Translations under genes and position numbers: made by a program
Shown here: piece by piece, positions 7,146-8,522 of the stretch
Layout of the letters: every line of letters begins with the position of its first letter
How positions within the stretch are numbered: the stretch's first letter is position 1
Assembly: GCA_002085285.1 (NCBI GenBank)
Contig: NATK01000052.1
Coordinates: forward strand, 1 to 8,522
Reading direction: 5' to 3'
Length of the DNA stretch: 8,522 nt
From: Candidatus Latescibacteria bacterium 4484_7
GTDB taxonomy: Bacteria > Krumholzibacteriota > Krumholzibacteriia > Krumholzibacteriales > Krumholzibacteriaceae
The notes under the pieces: generated by a model
Database searches by the model: none
What the model was told of the DNA's origin: nothing
Seen by the model: the letters and a program-made list of their open reading frames with translations, nothing else

Positions 7146-7988
7146 TCAACGGATATACGAAAAGTAAACGAAGAAGAAGATCCCCGCTGGCAAGAGGTAG
7201 TATGCAAATCTATGAAAGTATCCTCTCCTCAAGATACCGAGAACCAATTTGAGGGCGAGCCATCCGGAGGCAAACGATACCAAAATCCCCACTATGAGCG
7301 GCAACATGAACTCACTCGACGGCTTTATGTCGCCGCCGACGATCTGCAGGAGTACCGCTCCGAGTATCGCAGGGACTGAAAGTATGAATGAAAACTCAGC
7401 TGCCTCCTCAAAACCGATTCCAAGCAGAATAGCCGTGGTGATGGTCCAGCCGCTCCTCGAACACCCGGGAAGGATAGCCACTGCCTGAGCCACCCCTATT
7501 AACAGAGCATAAAGATAAGTAATCCTATTATTCCCTCTTCTCAACCTTGTCAACAAAAGAAAGACACCGGTAACTATCAAGAGAAGCGAGGCGATAGAAG
7601 GCTCCGTGAATGTGCTCTCTATCCTGTCGTTCAATGTCAGACCCACGAGACCTGCCGGAATCGAGGCGACGATAAGAAGCAGGATGTATCGAATGTCTGC
7701 GGAAACCATTTCTCTACCTTCACTCCCAACCTTTCCTGTACTAAAGACCGCCACCTTCCCCAAAGAAACGAGCAGCTCCTTTACCTTTTGTCTGTAAACG
7801 AATATTACCGCGCCAAGAGTCCCCAGATGCACCGCTACTTCGAACACAACACCCTGATACTCCCCCCTCGACCTGAAATCGAGCAGCGATTCGAAGATCA
7901 CGAGGTGTCCCGAAGAACTGACAGGCAAAAACTCGGTCAGGCCCTGAATGACCGCAAGGATTATAACGATCAACATAGTGATAAGCAT
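7146..7988 (-). CDS. uppP: Undecaprenyl-diphosphate phosphatase (BacA/UppP family)
   Basis: Integral membrane enzyme that dephosphorylates undecaprenyl diphosphate to undecaprenyl phosphate, recycling the lipid carrier for peptidoglycan and other surface polymers; overexpression of such proteins gives bacitracin resistance. The 280-residue product is full length and strongly hydrophobic, with about eight membrane segments. The first signature is QGLTEFLPVSSSGHL (15-29), with Q15 and E19 in the (E/Q)xxxE motif, and S25 and H28 matching the E. coli Ser27 and His30. The second signature is PGCSRSGWTI (174-183), with R178 matching catalytic Arg174; Trp181 replaces the usual Ala of SRSGATI. The ATG lies 4 nt after the stop of the ubiA-like gene, with AAAGGA 7 nt upstream, so the two are probably co-transcribed and coupled. 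Family assignment is secure. Confidence 0.97.
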   Translation of the reverse strand: MLITMLIVIILAVIQGLTEFLPVSSSGHLVIFESLLDFRSRGEYQGVVFEVAVHLGTLGAVIFVYRQKVKELLVSLGKVAVFSTGKVGSEGREMVSADIRYILLLIVASIPAGLVGLTLNDRIESTFTEPSIASLLLIVTGVFLLLTRLRRGNNRITYLYALLIGVAQAVAILPGCSRSGWTITTAILLGIGFEEAAEFSFILSVPAILGAVLLQIVGGDIKPSSEFMLPLIVGILVSFASGWLALKLVLGILRRGYFHRFAYYLLPAGIFFFVYFSYIR

Positions 7989-7992
7989 ACAC

Positions 7993-8522
7993 TCATCCTT
8001 TCCATGCGAGGTAAAAGGCCAGAACCCCGAAGAACATACCGCACTTCAGAAGAGAACTCACAGTGGACAGTCTCCTGTGCTGAAGTGAAAAAACAAACGA
8101 AGCCACCAGTATGGGAACTACGGAAACGAACATCACCAGGCCGTACCATTTGCTGTAAACATCGAGAAAATAGGGGAGTGGAAAAGCTGTTGCAAGAAGA
8201 ATAAATATGACGGCCGAAACCTTGAGAGCCGGCTCTACGCCTATTGCTATGGGAAATGTCCTCGCCCTGCATCTGCTGTCTCCAACGATGTCGTCTGAAT
8301 CCTTTACTATCTCACGACCGAGCACAAAGAAAAAGGTAAACAGCGCAGGGATGATCCCGGTTTTCAAACAGCCCCCGTGATAAGAGCCGAGAAGAAATCC
8401 CGAAGCGGAAACAGACGCAACCGTGACATTGCCAAGAATCACCATTCTCTTGAACTTGAAAGAATAGAAGAAGAGTAAAACGATCCATGCCAATATCCAG
8501 TACTTCTCGACCTTGTCCAGGC
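7993..8522 (-). CDS. UbiA-family prenyltransferase, digeranylgeranylglyceryl-phosphate synthase-like (partial, 5' end outside window)
   Basis: UbiA enzymes move a polyprenyl chain onto an acceptor within the membrane. The last 175 residues are present; roughly 110-120 N-terminal residues, including the first Asp-rich motif, lie beyond the right edge. Visible are YSFKFKR (19-25) and LGN (29-31). The second Asp-rich motif REIVKDSDDIVGD (69-81) has D74, D77 and D81 spaced as in the DxxDxxxGD form, followed by RTFPIAIG (87-94). Several hydrophobic helices run to the C-terminus. The REIxKDxxDxxGD...T(L/F)PI pattern is typical of geranylgeranylglycerol-phosphate geranylgeranyltransferases of archaea and of Bacteroidetes-type homologues. 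Menaquinone or other aromatic prenyltransferases are less likely but not excluded. The apparent TTG at 8493 is an internal Leu codon, because the reading frame stays open to the edge. It ends 4 nt before uppP. Family is sure; substrate is inference. Confidence 0.88.
   Translation of the reverse strand, partial: LDKVEKYWILAWIVLLFFYSFKFKRMVILGNVTVASVSASGFLLGSYHGGCLKTGIIPALFTFFFVLGREIVKDSDDIVGDSRCRARTFPIAIGVEPALKVSAVIFILLATAFPLPYFLDVYSKWYGLVMFVSVVPILVASFVFSLQHRRLSTVSSLLKCGMFFGVLAFYLAWKG

Noticed and set aside
7993..8493. Treating the TTG at 8493 as the start of a complete 166-residue protein
   Set aside because: The frame stays open to the window edge, and UbiA enzymes need the upstream half with the first Asp-rich motif, so the gene is simply cut by the window.

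Overview
This is a bacterial chromosomal window made almost entirely of tightly packed housekeeping genes, all read from the minus strand. In transcription order, from high to low coordinates, it holds: the 3' part of a UbiA-type prenyltransferase; uppP (undecaprenyl-diphosphate phosphatase); a 212-bp intergenic gap; valS; a RodZ-like membrane protein with a helix-turn-helix domain; uvrB; nadC; and the 5' part of a biotin-protein ligase gene. No tRNA, rRNA, CRISPR array, insertion sequence or phage gene was seen.

Layout. The right-hand pair (ubiA-like and uppP, 7146-8522) lies only 4 nt apart and appears co-transcribed. Both proteins handle polyprenyl lipids at the membrane. The 6934-7145 gap is the only real break. 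It carries a good sigma70-type promoter for valS, a short leader with a strong Shine-Dalgarno, a stem-loop after uppP, and two overlapping micro-ORFs of unproven status. From valS onward five genes run as one apparent operon. valS and the rodZ-like gene overlap (TTGA), uvrB and nadC are 1 nt apart, and nadC and birA overlap (ATGA). Only the rodZ-like/uvrB junction has a short gap (31 nt). The operon joins translation (ValRS), cell shape (RodZ-like), nucleotide excision repair (UvrB), NAD synthesis (NadC) and biotin attachment (BirA). These jobs do not form a single pathway; the coupling looks like growth-related co-expression.

Organism. The G+C content looks moderate. Arginine is often encoded by AGA/AGG, Shine-Dalgarno sites are strong, and two genes start with TTG. 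The biotin ligase lacks the N-terminal repressor domain. The UbiA fragment most resembles digeranylgeranylglyceryl-phosphate synthase-like enzymes, which occur in archaea and also in Bacteroidetes and other FCB-group bacteria. With UvrB, RodZ and UppP present, the host is a bacterium. An uncultured FCB-like lineage is a reasonable guess, but the phylum cannot be fixed from this window.

I did not find a convincing undescribed system. The points most worth a second look are the archaeal-type UbiA paired with uppP, the micro-ORFs and hairpin in the valS leader region, and the stop-coupled TTG starts.
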